From positions 1 through 64,000 of the forward strand of contig CADCVH010000022.1 of NCBI GenBank assembly GCA_902806085.1: a DNA stretch of 64,000 bases. The letters are read 5' to 3'. This DNA is from an uncultured Rubrobacteraceae bacterium (lineage in GTDB: Bacteria; Actinomycetota; Rubrobacteria; Rubrobacterales; Rubrobacteraceae). Below, one piece after another: positions 1 through 10,275 of this stretch. A program made the translations under genes and the position numbers. Below the pieces are notes generated by a model, which was not told the DNA's origin, made no database searches, and saw nothing but the letters and a program-made list of their open reading frames with translations. Each line of letters begins with the position of its first letter. Position 1 is the stretch's first letter.

Positions 1-165
1 GGGGACGGCCTCCAGCGCCTCGCTGTAGAGCTTGCCGAGCACGCCCGCGGAGTGGACCGCCAGGGCGAGCGTGCCTGGGAACGGGCCGAGGCCGAGGGCG
101 ACGACGAAGACCAGCGCCCAGAGGATGCCGGCGTCGTTGGTATAGAGGGATCCGTCCAGATCCAT
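1..165 (-). pseudogene. 5'-truncated PhnE-type phosphonate/phosphate ABC permease (runs off window start)
   Basis: The minus-strand frame from an ATG at 165 reads WALVFVVALGLGPFPG and then LAVHSAGVLGKLYSEALE. This is the conserved inner-membrane loop region of PhnE permeases, which import phosphonates as part of PhnCDE. In the family roughly 100 or more residues with several membrane helices precede this motif. Here only about a dozen residues do, and the next gene's stop lies only 119 bp upstream, so a normal N-terminus does not fit. A GGGGGT six bases before the ATG could act as a ribosome binding site. I read it as a remnant; a short functional gene is less likely. The rest lies outside the window. 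Confidence 0.5.
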
Positions 166-283
166 GAGTAGACCCCCGACTCGCACGCGCCAATAATGTG
201 GGGACCTCCTTGGCGCTCCGCGCGGTGGAGGCCTCCGACGACTCACGCCCCCCGAAGCGGGCGCACCCCGGCTGGACGGCGGG

Positions 284-1234
284 TCAACGTGCCTTGGCGC
301 GCAACTGCTCTCTCCAGAGAAGCACGAGTCCTATAAGGGTCACGGAGCCTAGTAGGGAGAGCTGGGCCGCGACGGAGACGGCAAGCGCCGTCTCCCGCGA
401 GACGGCGAAGGAGCCCAATGAGAGAACGAAAGCGTACTGGAAGGGCCCCACGAAACCCGGCCCCGACGGGAGGGTGGTGCTCAACGCGACCAGGGCGAAG
501 ACCAGCACGTACCCGACCGGTGGCAAGGTCACCCCAAAAGAGGTCACCACCAGGGCCACGGCGCCCGCGTCGAGCACCCAGGCGAGGACCGTGTACGCGC
601 CGGCCTCCATGAGTTCTCTCGCCGTGGAGATGCCCCGGATACCCCGCAGGAAAGAGCCCAGGCGGCCAACCAGGCGCTCGTGGAGGGCCCTGGGCAGCCT
701 TTCGAGCCCGCGCTCGATGGCCCGACGGGCCGGATCCGCCTTGATGCTGTAGAGGAGGATGCCGGCCGCCAGGGCCAGGAAGATCAGGCCCGTACCGAGG
801 GCCGTGGCGCCGAGGTAGTCCTCCTTCGGGAACGCGACGAAGACGAACAGGATCACGCAGGCCAGCATCAGGCCGTCGAGGGTCCGCTCTACCACGATGC
901 TGGCCGCCACGCCGCTTCTGCTGATCCCGGCGCGCCGCCCCAGGAAGTGGGCCCGGTAGACCTCACCGGCCCGCGCGGGAAGTACGTTGTTGGCCATGTA
1001 TCCGACAAAGACCGCGGATATCAACTCCCCCAGCGGGAGCGTTTTTTGCACCCTTAGTATGAGCCGCCAGCGCAGCGCCCGGACGGGGAAGCTCGAGAGG
1101 TAAACCAGCGTCGCGGCCACCAGCCAACCCGGTCGGACGGTCCCCAGCGCGCGCAGGGACTCCGAAACATCTACCTGCCGCACGGCCAGGTAAACGAAAA
1201 AGACGCTGACGAGGATCCCGGCGAATCTGTACAA
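284..1234 (-). CDS. Lysylphosphatidylglycerol synthase TM-region / flippase-like membrane protein
   Basis: Protein of 316 residues with about 7-8 hydrophobic segments and the family signatures NNVLPARAGE (residues 82-91) and VERTLDG (115-121). These mark the LPG_synthase_TM (UPF0104, PF03706) family, integral membrane proteins related to the flippase half of MprF. The catalytic transferase half of MprF is absent, so this is a stand-alone membrane unit and its lipid substrate is unknown. The TTG at 1234 is used as start. An in-frame CTG four codons upstream follows directly on a stop codon, and no strong ribosome binding site is seen for either. It points toward the phnE remnant. Confidence 0.82.
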   Translation of the reverse strand: MYRFAGILVSVFFVYLAVRQVDVSESLRALGTVRPGWLVAATLVYLSSFPVRALRWRLILRVQKTLPLGELISAVFVGYMANNVLPARAGEVYRAHFLGRRAGISRSGVAASIVVERTLDGLMLACVILFVFVAFPKEDYLGATALGTGLIFLALAAGILLYSIKADPARRAIERGLERLPRALHERLVGRLGSFLRGIRGISTARELMEAGAYTVLAWVLDAGAVALVVTSFGVTLPPVGYVLVFALVALSTTLPSGPGFVGPFQYAFVLSLGSFAVSRETALAVSVAAQLSLLGSVTLIGLVLLWREQLRAKAR

Positions 1235-1627
1235 CCAGGGTCTCAGTTAACTCTCCCGCCCTCGAAGGGATACTCCTAGCCGGTCCCCGCGGCCTTCCCT
1301 AACCTCCGCGAACACCCTGACAGCGTCCCACTCTTCGGTCAATAGGCGCATCACCTGTCCTCTCCCCTTGGCGGGCGGGCGCAGGTGGGTGGGGTCTCGA
1401 GCCCGACCGCGTCGAACGCGGCTTCGACCCACGTGAGGTTATTACGCAACCCTTGCCGATTCTTTATGGATCTTTATGAATCTCCCGGACCGCGCCGCTG
1501 CGGGCGTCGACGCTTCTCCGGCACCTTCCAGGCGATGGTGTTCTCCAGGATGCGCTTACAAGACCCTGAACAGCCGAAGGAGCCCTTCGTAGCCCGCCGG
1601 TCCCTCGCACCGGAGGTGTAGACTCGC
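1235..1627. other. Divergent intergenic region, no firm gene
   Basis: This 393-bp stretch separates the flippase-like gene (leftward) from the MmpL gene (rightward), so it should hold promoters for both. One minus-strand frame (1351 to 1247) would encode 34 residues, MRLLTEEWDAVRVF and onward. It has a GAGAGG ribosome-binding-like site and a stop next to the following gene. It could be a leader peptide, but nothing else supports it. No RNA gene or repeat was seen. A GGAGGT at about 1612 serves the MmpL start. Confidence 0.35.
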
Positions 1628-3787
1628 GTGATGCGTCCTAGAGGCTTCTTCGGTGTGCTCGGATGGCTCCTGGTCAGGCTCCGCTTTGCGGTGGTGCTTT
1701 TTTGGTTGGTGGTGGCGCTGGCCGCTTACCTGTACCTGCCGGCGCTCGGCGACAGCACGAGCAGCAGCCTCTCGGACGTGGTGCCGGAGTCGGCCCCGGC
1801 GGCCAAGGCGGAGGCCCAGGCCGGAGGCTTGTCGGGGTCGGTCGAGGCGCCGGCCATACTCGTCTACTCGAACCCCGGGGGCTTTACCGGGGCGGACCTG
1901 GAAGGGATGAGGGGCGGGGTCCAACGTCTGAACGAGGGGTCCGGCCGGTCTTACGGCCTGCTGCGGGCGGTCCCGCTCGCCGCCCAGAACACCTCGAGCC
2001 CCACGCGGGTGGGACGGGGGCTGCTGGGCAACAAGGCGCTGCCGGTCCTGCTCTACTTCGAGGGGGGGACGCGGCTTACGGAGGTCGCGGATAGTGTTCG
2101 GGAGATCCGGGAAGACCTGGATGCCCCCGGCCCGCTGCGGACCTCGGTCACGGGCATCAAGCCGGTCCAGTACGACACCAAAGTCGCCATCGAGGGAAAC
2201 CTGGGCCTCGTCACGGTCGTCACGACGCTCGCCATCTTCCTGGTCGTCGCCCTCACCTACCGCTCGCCCGTAGCGCCCTTGGTTCCGCTGGCCAGCATCG
2301 GGCTCGCGACGTTCTTGACGCTCCGCGTCCTGGGCTGGATAGCGTCCGAGCAGGGGACGAACGTGCCGGCGCAGATCGAGCCGATAATCGTCGTCCTGCT
2401 CTTCGGCGTCGGGACGGACTACGCCCTGTTCTTGCTCTCGAGGACCCGCCAAGCGTTGGAAGAGGGGGCCGGGCGCGTCGAAGCCGCCCGGGTCGGGGTC
2501 GAGAAGGTCGGGGGAATACTCCTCTCCTCGGCGGCGGTCTTGATCGCCGCTTTTGTCTTGCTGGTCCTGGCGGAGCTGGGCATCTACAGGGTCCTGGGAC
2601 CGGGCCTGGCCCTCGCCCTGTGCATAGTCTTCGTCGTCACCCTGACGCTCGTCCCCGCCCTCCTGGCCATCCTCGGCCCGGCGGCATTCGGTAGGAGAAG
2701 CCCGGCCCGGCGGCCGGACGCGTCACAGCCCGCGATCCTGCGGCGTCCCGGTTTGATAGTGGTCGTGATCGTCGCGGGCCTGGTCTTCGCCTCGGCGGGC
2801 AACCTCGGCCTGAGGGTCGGCTTCGACCAGCTTGCGAACCTGCCTGGGGCGGCCACCTCCGTGCGCGGCTACGAAGAGTTGACCGGGGAGTACCCCGGGG
2901 GCGTCCTGGCGCCGGTCAACGTGCTCGTGCGGGGCGAGAACCTGGACGAGAAGAACGAGGAATTGCTGCGGTTGCAGGGCGGGCTGCAGGCGGAGCTTTT
3001 GGACGCCGGCGGGTCCGCGCTGACCTTCGGGCCGCAGTACGCAGGAAGCGTCCCCGAGATAGATTTTGTGGCCCCGGACGGCTCGGCGGCCCGCGTGCTG
3101 CTGGTCTTCGACGGCCCCCCCTTCTCTCCCGGGGCGCTGGACCAGGCGCGGCTCCTGCAGGAGAGGTTGCCGACGCTGCTGGAGGAGGCCGGGCTCGAGG
3201 ACGCGACGGGGGTGGTAGGGGGGCAGACGGCCCTCTCCGCCGCGGCCAGGGACACCTCGGCGGCGGACCTCGAGAGGGTGGCGCCGCTGCTCTTCGCCGT
3301 CTCGTTCGTCGTGCTCGCCCTGCTCCTTCGGACCCCCGTCGCCCCGACCTACCTCGTGGTCTCGACGGCCCTGAGCTTCGCCGCCACCATGGGCGTCTGC
3401 ACGGTGCTCTTCCAGAACGTCCTCGGGCAGGACGGGGTCGTCTACTACGTGCCCTTCACCCTGTTCCTGCTCCTGGTCGCCCTCGGGAGCGACTACAACA
3501 TCTTTATCATGGCCGCCGTCAAGGAGGAGGCCGAAGGGAGGCCCCTGAAGGAGGCCGTGCCCGCGGCCCTGGCGCGGACCGGTCCCACCATCAACGCCGC
3601 CGGGCTCACGCTCGCGGCCTCCTTCTTCGCGCTGACCCTCATCCCCTTGCAAGACTTTTTCCAGGTCGGGACGGCGGTGGCCCTCGGCGTGCTGCTGGAC
3701 GCCTTCGTGATCCGAACGCTCCTCATCCCCGCCCTGGTGCTCCTCGTCGGGCCCGTAGGCTTCTGGCCGGCGAAGGTGCGTCCGTGA
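1628..3787 (+). CDS. MMPL/RND family transporter
   Basis: Protein of 719 residues with the duplicated RND layout. Each half has one N-terminal helix, an outer domain and a block of about five helices. The two Asp-Tyr pairs that carry proton relay in MmpL proteins are present at D264-Y265 (FGVGTDYALFLL) and D622-Y623 (ALGSDYNIFIM). The family exports lipids, glycolipids or hydrophobic compounds using the proton gradient. A GGAGGT ten bases before GTG 1628 supports this start; ATG 1631 is the alternative. The stop overlaps the next gene by 4 bp, so the two are co-translated and probably functionally linked. The substrate is not deducible. Confidence 0.88.
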   Translation: MMRPRGFFGVLGWLLVRLRFAVVLFWLVVALAAYLYLPALGDSTSSSLSDVVPESAPAAKAEAQAGGLSGSVEAPAILVYSNPGGFTGADLEGMRGGVQRLNEGSGRSYGLLRAVPLAAQNTSSPTRVGRGLLGNKALPVLLYFEGGTRLTEVADSVREIREDLDAPGPLRTSVTGIKPVQYDTKVAIEGNLGLVTVVTTLAIFLVVALTYRSPVAPLVPLASIGLATFLTLRVLGWIASEQGTNVPAQIEPIIVVLLFGVGTDYALFLLSRTRQALEEGAGRVEAARVGVEKVGGILLSSAAVLIAAFVLLVLAELGIYRVLGPGLALALCIVFVVTLTLVPALLAILGPAAFGRRSPARRPDASQPAILRRPGLIVVVIVAGLVFASAGNLGLRVGFDQLANLPGAATSVRGYEELTGEYPGGVLAPVNVLVRGENLDEKNEELLRLQGGLQAELLDAGGSALTFGPQYAGSVPEIDFVAPDGSAARVLLVFDGPPFSPGALDQARLLQERLPTLLEEAGLEDATGVVGGQTALSAAARDTSAADLERVAPLLFAVSFVVLALLLRTPVAPTYLVVSTALSFAATMGVCTVLFQNVLGQDGVVYYVPFTLFLLLVALGSDYNIFIMAAVKEEAEGRPLKEAVPAALARTGPTINAAGLTLAASFFALTLIPLQDFFQVGTAVALGVLLDAFVIRTLLIPALVLLVGPVGFWPAKVRP

Positions 3788-5079
3788 ACATTTCCAGGCG
3801 CGGGCTACTGGCGGGGGCGGGGGCGGCGGTCGTCGCTGCCGCCGTGCCCGGTTGGCTGCTCTCGCGGCGCCCGGAGGCCGGACCCTCGGCCGGACGCCCG
3901 GAGCACGTGATCCTGGTGGACTGGGACGGCTTCGACCCCGATTACCTCGGCCTGGCGTCGACCCCCAACATCGACTCTCTGGCGGAGCGCGGCAGCCTCT
4001 CCGTGGCCGAGGGCGTCTACCCCACCATCTCCAACCCCGCGCGGGCCTCCATGTCCACCGGCGCCTACCCGGAGACGCACGGCAACGCCGCCTACTACTT
4101 CGACGGTGAGGCCGGCGAGGCCGTCGGAGAGACCCGGTTCCTGGACGCCGAGACCATCGTCCAGGCGCTGGCCGCCGGGGGCCGGACGACCGCGGCGGTG
4201 CAGTGGTACATGGTGCAGGACCACGGCGCCTCCTACGGCGACCCCGAGCACCTCTACGTCCGGCCCGGCGGTCTCTTCGAGCAGCGGGTGGACGCTGCCG
4301 TCGAGATCCTCAACCGGAGGCCCGTGGACTCCGGCGGCGGGATGGTAACCGTGCCGAAGATCCCGGCCTTCCTCGCCGTCTACGGCCCCGACCTCGACGC
4401 CTTCGGCCACCTGGAGGGCGCCGAGAGCCCGAACATCGGTTCGCTGCTCGCCGGGCTCGACCGGCAGCTCGGCCGGATCGTCCAGGCGGCGAGAGAGGTG
4501 GGCATCTACGAGCGGACGGCCTTCGTCCTCACCGCCGATCACGGCACGACCTCCTGGGAGCGCTCTTTCGTGGAGGGGCTCGCCGCGACGCCCGACCTCG
4601 GGCGGGGCGTGGAGATCGTGCCCCCGGGACGCGCGCCAAGCCCCGACACCGAGGTCGTCATCGTCAAGAGCGCGGGCCGGATAATGGACGTGACCCTGCG
4701 CGGCCGGTCTGCGACGCCCGGGAGGCGGGCGGAGGTCCGGAGGGTCCTCGAAGGGCTGCCCCAGATCTCCCGGGTACTCGACGCGGCGGACCTCCAAACC
4801 TTGCGGGCCGGCGACAAGCCCGGCGACTTCGTCGTCGAGGCCAGGGCGCCTTGGGGCTTCGGGCTCGCGGAGCCGGAAGAAGGAGCCTCGCGGGGCGGTC
4901 ACGGGAGCACTCAGGAGATGCGGGTGCCGCTCCTGATCTCTGGGGCCGGCGTCAAGACGGGCGCCGCCCCCAAAGATGCCCGCCTCGTCGACGTGGCGCC
5001 GACCATAGCCGCCCTGCTGGGCGTCCGCCCGCCGGCCGACGCGCAAGGCAGGGTCCTGGACGAGTTGCTGTACGGGTGA
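3784..5079 (+). CDS. Exported type I phosphodiesterase / alkaline-phosphatase superfamily protein
   Basis: Protein of 431 residues. The N-terminus MNISRRGLLAGAGAAVVAAA is a twin-arginine (Tat) signal, so the enzyme should fold with metal and act outside the membrane. The rest matches the nucleotide pyrophosphatase/phosphodiesterase family (PF01663): metal ligand in VDWDGFD (about residue 46-51), catalytic Thr81 in YPTISNPAR, a second metal site in DLDAFGHLEG and TADHGTTSW, and a terminal GGHGS. The GTG start overlaps the MmpL stop by 4 bp. An exporter and an extracytoplasmic phosphodiesterase translated together suggest handling of a phosphorylated lipid or envelope polymer. That role is inference. 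Confidence 0.82.
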   Translation: MNISRRGLLAGAGAAVVAAAVPGWLLSRRPEAGPSAGRPEHVILVDWDGFDPDYLGLASTPNIDSLAERGSLSVAEGVYPTISNPARASMSTGAYPETHGNAAYYFDGEAGEAVGETRFLDAETIVQALAAGGRTTAAVQWYMVQDHGASYGDPEHLYVRPGGLFEQRVDAAVEILNRRPVDSGGGMVTVPKIPAFLAVYGPDLDAFGHLEGAESPNIGSLLAGLDRQLGRIVQAAREVGIYERTAFVLTADHGTTSWERSFVEGLAATPDLGRGVEIVPPGRAPSPDTEVVIVKSAGRIMDVTLRGRSATPGRRAEVRRVLEGLPQISRVLDAADLQTLRAGDKPGDFVVEARAPWGFGLAEPEEGASRGGHGSTQEMRVPLLISGAGVKTGAAPKDARLVDVAPTIAALLGVRPPADAQGRVLDELLYG

Positions 5080-5244
5080 TCCGGCCCGCGATGGAGACCC
5101 GGGCCACCGCGGCCGTGGATGGGGGGGCTTGGCGGAAGGCTCGCGGCGGCCATGCCGCTGTCTGGGCGGCTATGGTCGGCGCGTCTCGGAAAACCGGCGC
5201 GTTTCCGCGTCGTTTGAAGCATCCGGCCGGCCTTCGGGGACGCG

Positions 5245-5979
5245 CTACTCCTTGGTCCGGTTCCTCCTCCGGACCCAACCGGGGATCAGGGAGACGGCGA
5301 CGAAGAAGACCGCGGCTATACCGAGGTAGACGAAGGTTCGGGTCAGGTCCTGCCGGGCGCTCGCCAGCGAACCGCCGGCGAAGGTGTAAACGGCGGCCCC
5401 GGGGATGATGCAGGTGGCGGTGAGCAGCACGTAGGTGCCGAGTCCTATCTTCGTGATCCCGTACGCGTAGTTCTGCAGGTTGAATGGGAACACCGGCACG
5501 AGCCGGGTGAGGAGCAGCATCCGCCAGCCCTGCCTCTCGACCCCCTCGTCGAGCTCCTTGAGGCGCGGATTGTTTGCCGCCCAGCCCTCGACGAGCCCCC
5601 GGGCCGCGTACCGGCCGACCAGGAACGACATCGTGGCCCCGATGGTGGCCCCGATCACGGCCCACACGGTCCCGAGCACCGGCCCGAAGACGAGGCCCGC
5701 CAGCAGCGAGAGCGGCGTACCCGGCAGGAAAGCCACGGTCGCCACGGCGTAGATCGCGATAAACACGATGGGCGCCGCGCTGCCGAACCCGTCGATCCAG
5801 CCCCGCAGGCGGTCCAACCCGTCCAGGCCGATATGCTCGGAGGCCCCGGTCAACCGGGCGACCACCACGACGGCCGCCAGCGCGAGCCCGATGCCGACGA
5901 GCTTGCCCACGCCCCTCTTGTTCGGGGGCCGGGCGGCCTCTCCTCCCCGGGGCTTCTCTGCTTCGTGTCTCCCGGGCAA
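5245..5979 (-). CDS. TVP38/TMEM64 (VTT-domain) membrane protein
   Basis: Protein of 244 residues with about six hydrophobic segments and the VTT/SNARE-associated signature FLPGTPLSLLAG, followed by VFGPVLGT, ATIGATMSFLVGRY and LLLTRLVPVFPFNLQNYAYG. The family is DedA-related; members are implicated in lipid scrambling or membrane homeostasis. TTG 5979 is chosen because AGGAAGG stands just before it and it follows the upstream oxidoreductase stop by 8 bp. A GTG at 5910 would also keep all the helices. It is co-transcribed with the flavin disulfide reductase, an association also known as a fusion in other bacteria. Confidence 0.85.
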   Translation of the reverse strand: MPGRHEAEKPRGGEAARPPNKRGVGKLVGIGLALAAVVVVARLTGASEHIGLDGLDRLRGWIDGFGSAAPIVFIAIYAVATVAFLPGTPLSLLAGLVFGPVLGTVWAVIGATIGATMSFLVGRYAARGLVEGWAANNPRLKELDEGVERQGWRMLLLTRLVPVFPFNLQNYAYGITKIGLGTYVLLTATCIIPGAAVYTFAGGSLASARQDLTRTFVYLGIAAVFFVAVSLIPGWVRRRNRTKE

Positions 5980-5987
5980 AGACCTTC

Positions 5988-7451
5988 CTACTTCCGGGAG
6001 ACGAGGGGCTTGACGCCGTCCAGCAGGCGCCGCGCCCCGAAGAAGGCCGAGAAGAGCTTCTGGTTGCGGGCATTGAAGAGCTTCTCGCGGTAGTAGTTGT
6101 CCGCGGCCCGCTGGTTGGCCTGGGCGAGCGTGGGGTAGACGTGGATGGTCGTCGAGAGGGTCCCTATGGGGATGTTCTTCTGCATGGCGAGGACTATCTC
6201 GTGGATCAGGTTCCCCGCGTCCGGCCCTATGATGTGGCCGCCCAGGATCTTGCCCCGCCTGCCGGTGACGATCTTGACGAGCCCGGTCGTCTCCCCGTCG
6301 GTGATCGCCCGGTCCACCCCGCTGAACGGCTGGCGAAAGACCTTGACGCCCTCGTGCTCCCGGCGGGCCTGCTCCTCGGTCAGGCCGACCCTGGCGACCT
6401 CGGGGTCCGTGAAGGTCGTCCACGGCACGACGCGGTGGTCGGCCTTCGCCTTTACGGGAAAGAGCGCGTTACGCAAGGCGTTGCGGCCCTGGTACTCGGC
6501 GACGTGGGTGAAGAGGTACTTGCCGGTGATGTCCCCGGCCGCGTAGACGTTCGGCGCGGTGGTGCGGAGGTGCTCGTCCACCTTGAGGCCCTTCCCCTGG
6601 AGCTCGATCCCGGCGTTCTCGAGCCCCAGGTTCCCGGCCGTCGGGGCGCGGCCCGCGGCTACCAGGATCTCCTCGCCCCGCACCTCCACCTCGTGGCCCG
6701 CATCGCTCCTGGCGGTCATCACCTTCTCGCCGTTCTCCACCCGTACCCTCTCGGCCTTGTAGCCGGCGTGGAACGCCACGCCGTCGGCCAGGAGGACCTG
6801 TCTCAGGATCTCGCCGATCTCCGGGTCCTCCTTGGGCAGCGGCAGGGGAGAGGTCGAGACGAGGTTCACCTCCGAGCCGAAGCGGGCGAAGATCTGGGCG
6901 AACTCGCTGCCGATGGGCCCCGAGCCGACGATGATCATCGAGCGCGGCAGCCGCCTGAGCTCCAGCGCCCCGACGTTTGTGAGGTAGCCGGCCTCTTCGA
7001 GCCCCTCCACCGGCGGCGCGGTGGGGTGGGAGCCCGTGGCGACGATGGCGCTGCGGGCCTTCAGGCGGCTGCCGTCGACGGAGAGAAGGTCCGGCGCCTC
7101 GAAGCGGGCCTCGTCGAGAAACACGTCCACCCCGAGACCGCGGAACCGCTCGGGGCTGTCGTGCTCGCCGGCGCGGTCTATAACGCGTTGCATCCGGTCC
7201 ATGACGGCCGGGAAGTCCACCTCTGCACCGCCGCTCCTGACGCCGTACTCTTCGGAGTGCCTGACGAGGTGGGCCACGCGGGCGCTCTTGACGAGCGTCT
7301 TGGTCGGGACGCAGCCGCGGAACAGGCAGTCGCCGCCGAGTTTGTCCCGCTCGACGAGGGCGACGCGCGCGCCGAGCGAGGCCGCCCCCGCGGCCGAGAC
7401 CAGCCCCGCGGTCCCGCCGCCTACCACGACCAGATCGTAGTTCGTCGCCAA
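5988..7451 (-). CDS. FAD-dependent pyridine nucleotide-disulfide oxidoreductase (mercuric reductase-like)
   Basis: Protein of 487 residues. Domains in order: FAD-binding GGGTAG (11-16), redox-active disulfide GGDCLFRGCVPTK (C42, C47), NAD(P)-binding GSGPIGSEFA, AAGDITG flavin site, and a dimerisation domain ending in HVYPTLAQANQRAADNYY with the catalytic His-Pro area. This is the lipoamide dehydrogenase/MerA class. It lacks the N-terminal heavy-metal domain and the C-terminal vicinal cysteines of true mercuric reductases, so mercury reduction is unlikely; a quinone, sulfur or lipoamide substrate is possible. TTG 7451 is preceded by AAGGAGG at good distance. It forms an operon with the TVP38 protein and diverges from trpF. 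Confidence 0.85.
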   Translation of the reverse strand: MATNYDLVVVGGGTAGLVSAAGAASLGARVALVERDKLGGDCLFRGCVPTKTLVKSARVAHLVRHSEEYGVRSGGAEVDFPAVMDRMQRVIDRAGEHDSPERFRGLGVDVFLDEARFEAPDLLSVDGSRLKARSAIVATGSHPTAPPVEGLEEAGYLTNVGALELRRLPRSMIIVGSGPIGSEFAQIFARFGSEVNLVSTSPLPLPKEDPEIGEILRQVLLADGVAFHAGYKAERVRVENGEKVMTARSDAGHEVEVRGEEILVAAGRAPTAGNLGLENAGIELQGKGLKVDEHLRTTAPNVYAAGDITGKYLFTHVAEYQGRNALRNALFPVKAKADHRVVPWTTFTDPEVARVGLTEEQARREHEGVKVFRQPFSGVDRAITDGETTGLVKIVTGRRGKILGGHIIGPDAGNLIHEIVLAMQKNIPIGTLSTTIHVYPTLAQANQRAADNYYREKLFNARNQKLFSAFFGARRLLDGVKPLVSRK

Positions 7452-7598
7452 AGCTTCGCCTCCTTCTGTTGTGTCTGCGGCCCCCAGTTTAAGCGGTGGG
7501 GCTTGCGCGGGTGTTGCCTCTCTCTTGCGAAACGCCCGGCGGGCGCCGGTCACACCTTGCCGACCGGCGCGATGGCCCCCGCTTCAAGGGGTAAACTC

Positions 7599-8202
7599 AT
7601 GCCCATGACGATGGTAAAGGTATGCGGGATGACCAACGTGGCCGACGCCCGCGTGGCCGCCGAGGCCGGGGCGGACGCGGTCGGCTTCATCTTCGCGGAC
7701 AGCCCGCGGAGGGTCGGCGCCGAAGAGGCGCGCAGGATCTCCATCGCCCTCCCCGAGAACGTCCTGAAGGTCGGCGTCTTCGTGAACGCGCCGCCGGAAG
7801 AGGTGCTGAGGGTGGCCTCCGAGGCGGGCCTGGACATGGCGCAACTCCACGGCGACGAGACGCCGGAGACGGTTGCCGCCGTCCGGGCCGGCGGCCTCCC
7901 GGTGATGAAGGCCCTGCGGGTCCGTAACGCGGAGGCGCTCGCGGACGTCGAAAGGTTTGACGCCGACCTGCTCTTGCTGGACGCGTACAGCGAGAGGGCG
8001 CGCGGCGGGACGGGAGAGAGGTTCGATTGGGGGGCGGCGAAATCGCTCAAAGGCCGTGGTAACATCGTCGTTTCGGGGGGGCTTGCACCGGAGAACGTGC
8101 GGGAGGCCGTAGACTTTTTCGAGCCCTACGGCGTGGACGCCTCCTCATCCTTAGAAGACGCGCCCGGAAAGAAGAACGAAGAGTCCGTTCGGAGGTTCAT
8201 CG

Positions 8203-8219
<17 letters not shown>
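7599..8219 (+). CDS. trpF: Phosphoribosylanthranilate isomerase
   Basis: Protein of 206 residues. TrpF converts N-(5-phosphoribosyl)anthranilate to CdRP in tryptophan synthesis, in the cytosol. Signatures: KVCGMTN at the N-terminus with the catalytic Cys, [17 protein letters not shown], catalytic Asp in LLLDAYS, and SGGLAPENV phosphate loop. Of three nearby in-frame ATGs, the first (7599) is best because AAGGGG lies 7 bases upstream. The end overlaps trpB by 17 bp. trpE, trpG, trpC and trpD are not in this window, so the pathway is split in this genome. Confidence 0.95.
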
Positions 8220-9419
<1,200 letters not shown>

Positions 9420-9423
<4 letters not shown>

Positions 9424-10229
9424 GGGGCGCTGAGAGGCTGAGGGGGGCTTTCCCCGAGGGCAGGACGGCCCTCGTACCGTACCTGACCGCGGGCTACCCG
9501 ACGCTCGAGGGGGCGGCCGAGGTGGGGGAGGCGTTCGTTGCTGCCGGGGCGGACGTGCTGGAGATAGGCGTCCCGTTCTCCGACCCGCTCGCGGACGGGC
9601 CGACGATCCAGGACACGACGACGAAGGCCATCGAGAACGGTGCGGATCTGCGCTACTGCTTCGGCCTCGCCTCCCGCTTCGCGGACCGGGTGCCCGTAAT
9701 CTTCTTGCTCTACTACAACAACATCTTCGCCAGGGGTGCCGGGCGTTTCCTCGACGAGGCGGCGGAGGCCGGGGTTTCCGGTCTCGTGATACCTGACCTC
9801 CCCGTGGACGAGGCGGCCTCCTTCGTCGAGGCGTGCGCCGAGCGCGGCGTCGGCTTCTGCCCGCTCGTGGCGCCCACCTCTTCCGAAGAGCGGGTCGGGG
9901 AGGCCGCCGCGCTCGCGACGGGTTTCGTCTACTGCGTCTCGGTCGCGGGCGTAACGGGGGTACGGGAGGGCTTGCCCCCGAAGGCCGCGGAGCTTCTGCG
10001 GCGGATCCGGGCGAAGACCGACGTGCCGGTGGCGCTCGGGTTCGGTATCGGGTCCCCGGAGGACGCCGCCGAGGCCGCGGCGGAGGCGGACGGGGTCATC
10101 ATCGGCAGCAAGCTCATGCGGCTCGTGGCCGAGGGCGGGGCCGAAGGGGCCGGGGAGTGGCTGCGCGGGGTGCGCCGGGCGCTCTCCGGGGTCGAGAAGG
10201 CGGGGGACACGAATCAGAAACTGGCTTAG
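9420..10229 (+). CDS. trpA: Tryptophan synthase alpha chain
   Basis: Protein of 269 residues. TrpA cleaves indole-3-glycerol phosphate and channels indole to TrpB. Catalytic Glu48 and Asp59 are in the conserved stretch [17 protein letters not shown]; the later [17 protein letters not shown] and [10 protein letters not shown] segments are typical TIM-barrel loops. The GTG start overlaps the trpB stop. The 3' end appears to overlap the true beginning of accD by 17 bp, the same overlap as trpF/trpB (see accD). Confidence 0.96.
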
Positions 10230-10275
10230 CAAGCGCAGGGAGTACTCCCGGACCGCTCCCGAGACCGAGAGCGGG

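Noticed and set aside
5080-5244. Terminator between the phosphodiesterase and TVP38 genes
   Set aside because: Short CGGAAA/TTTCCG pairing exists but the stem is weak and no T tract follows, so it was not listed.
6141-7598. Long plus-strand frame before trpF
   Set aside because: Antisense of the disulfide reductase; TrpF similarity begins only at the ATG with AAGGGG upstream.
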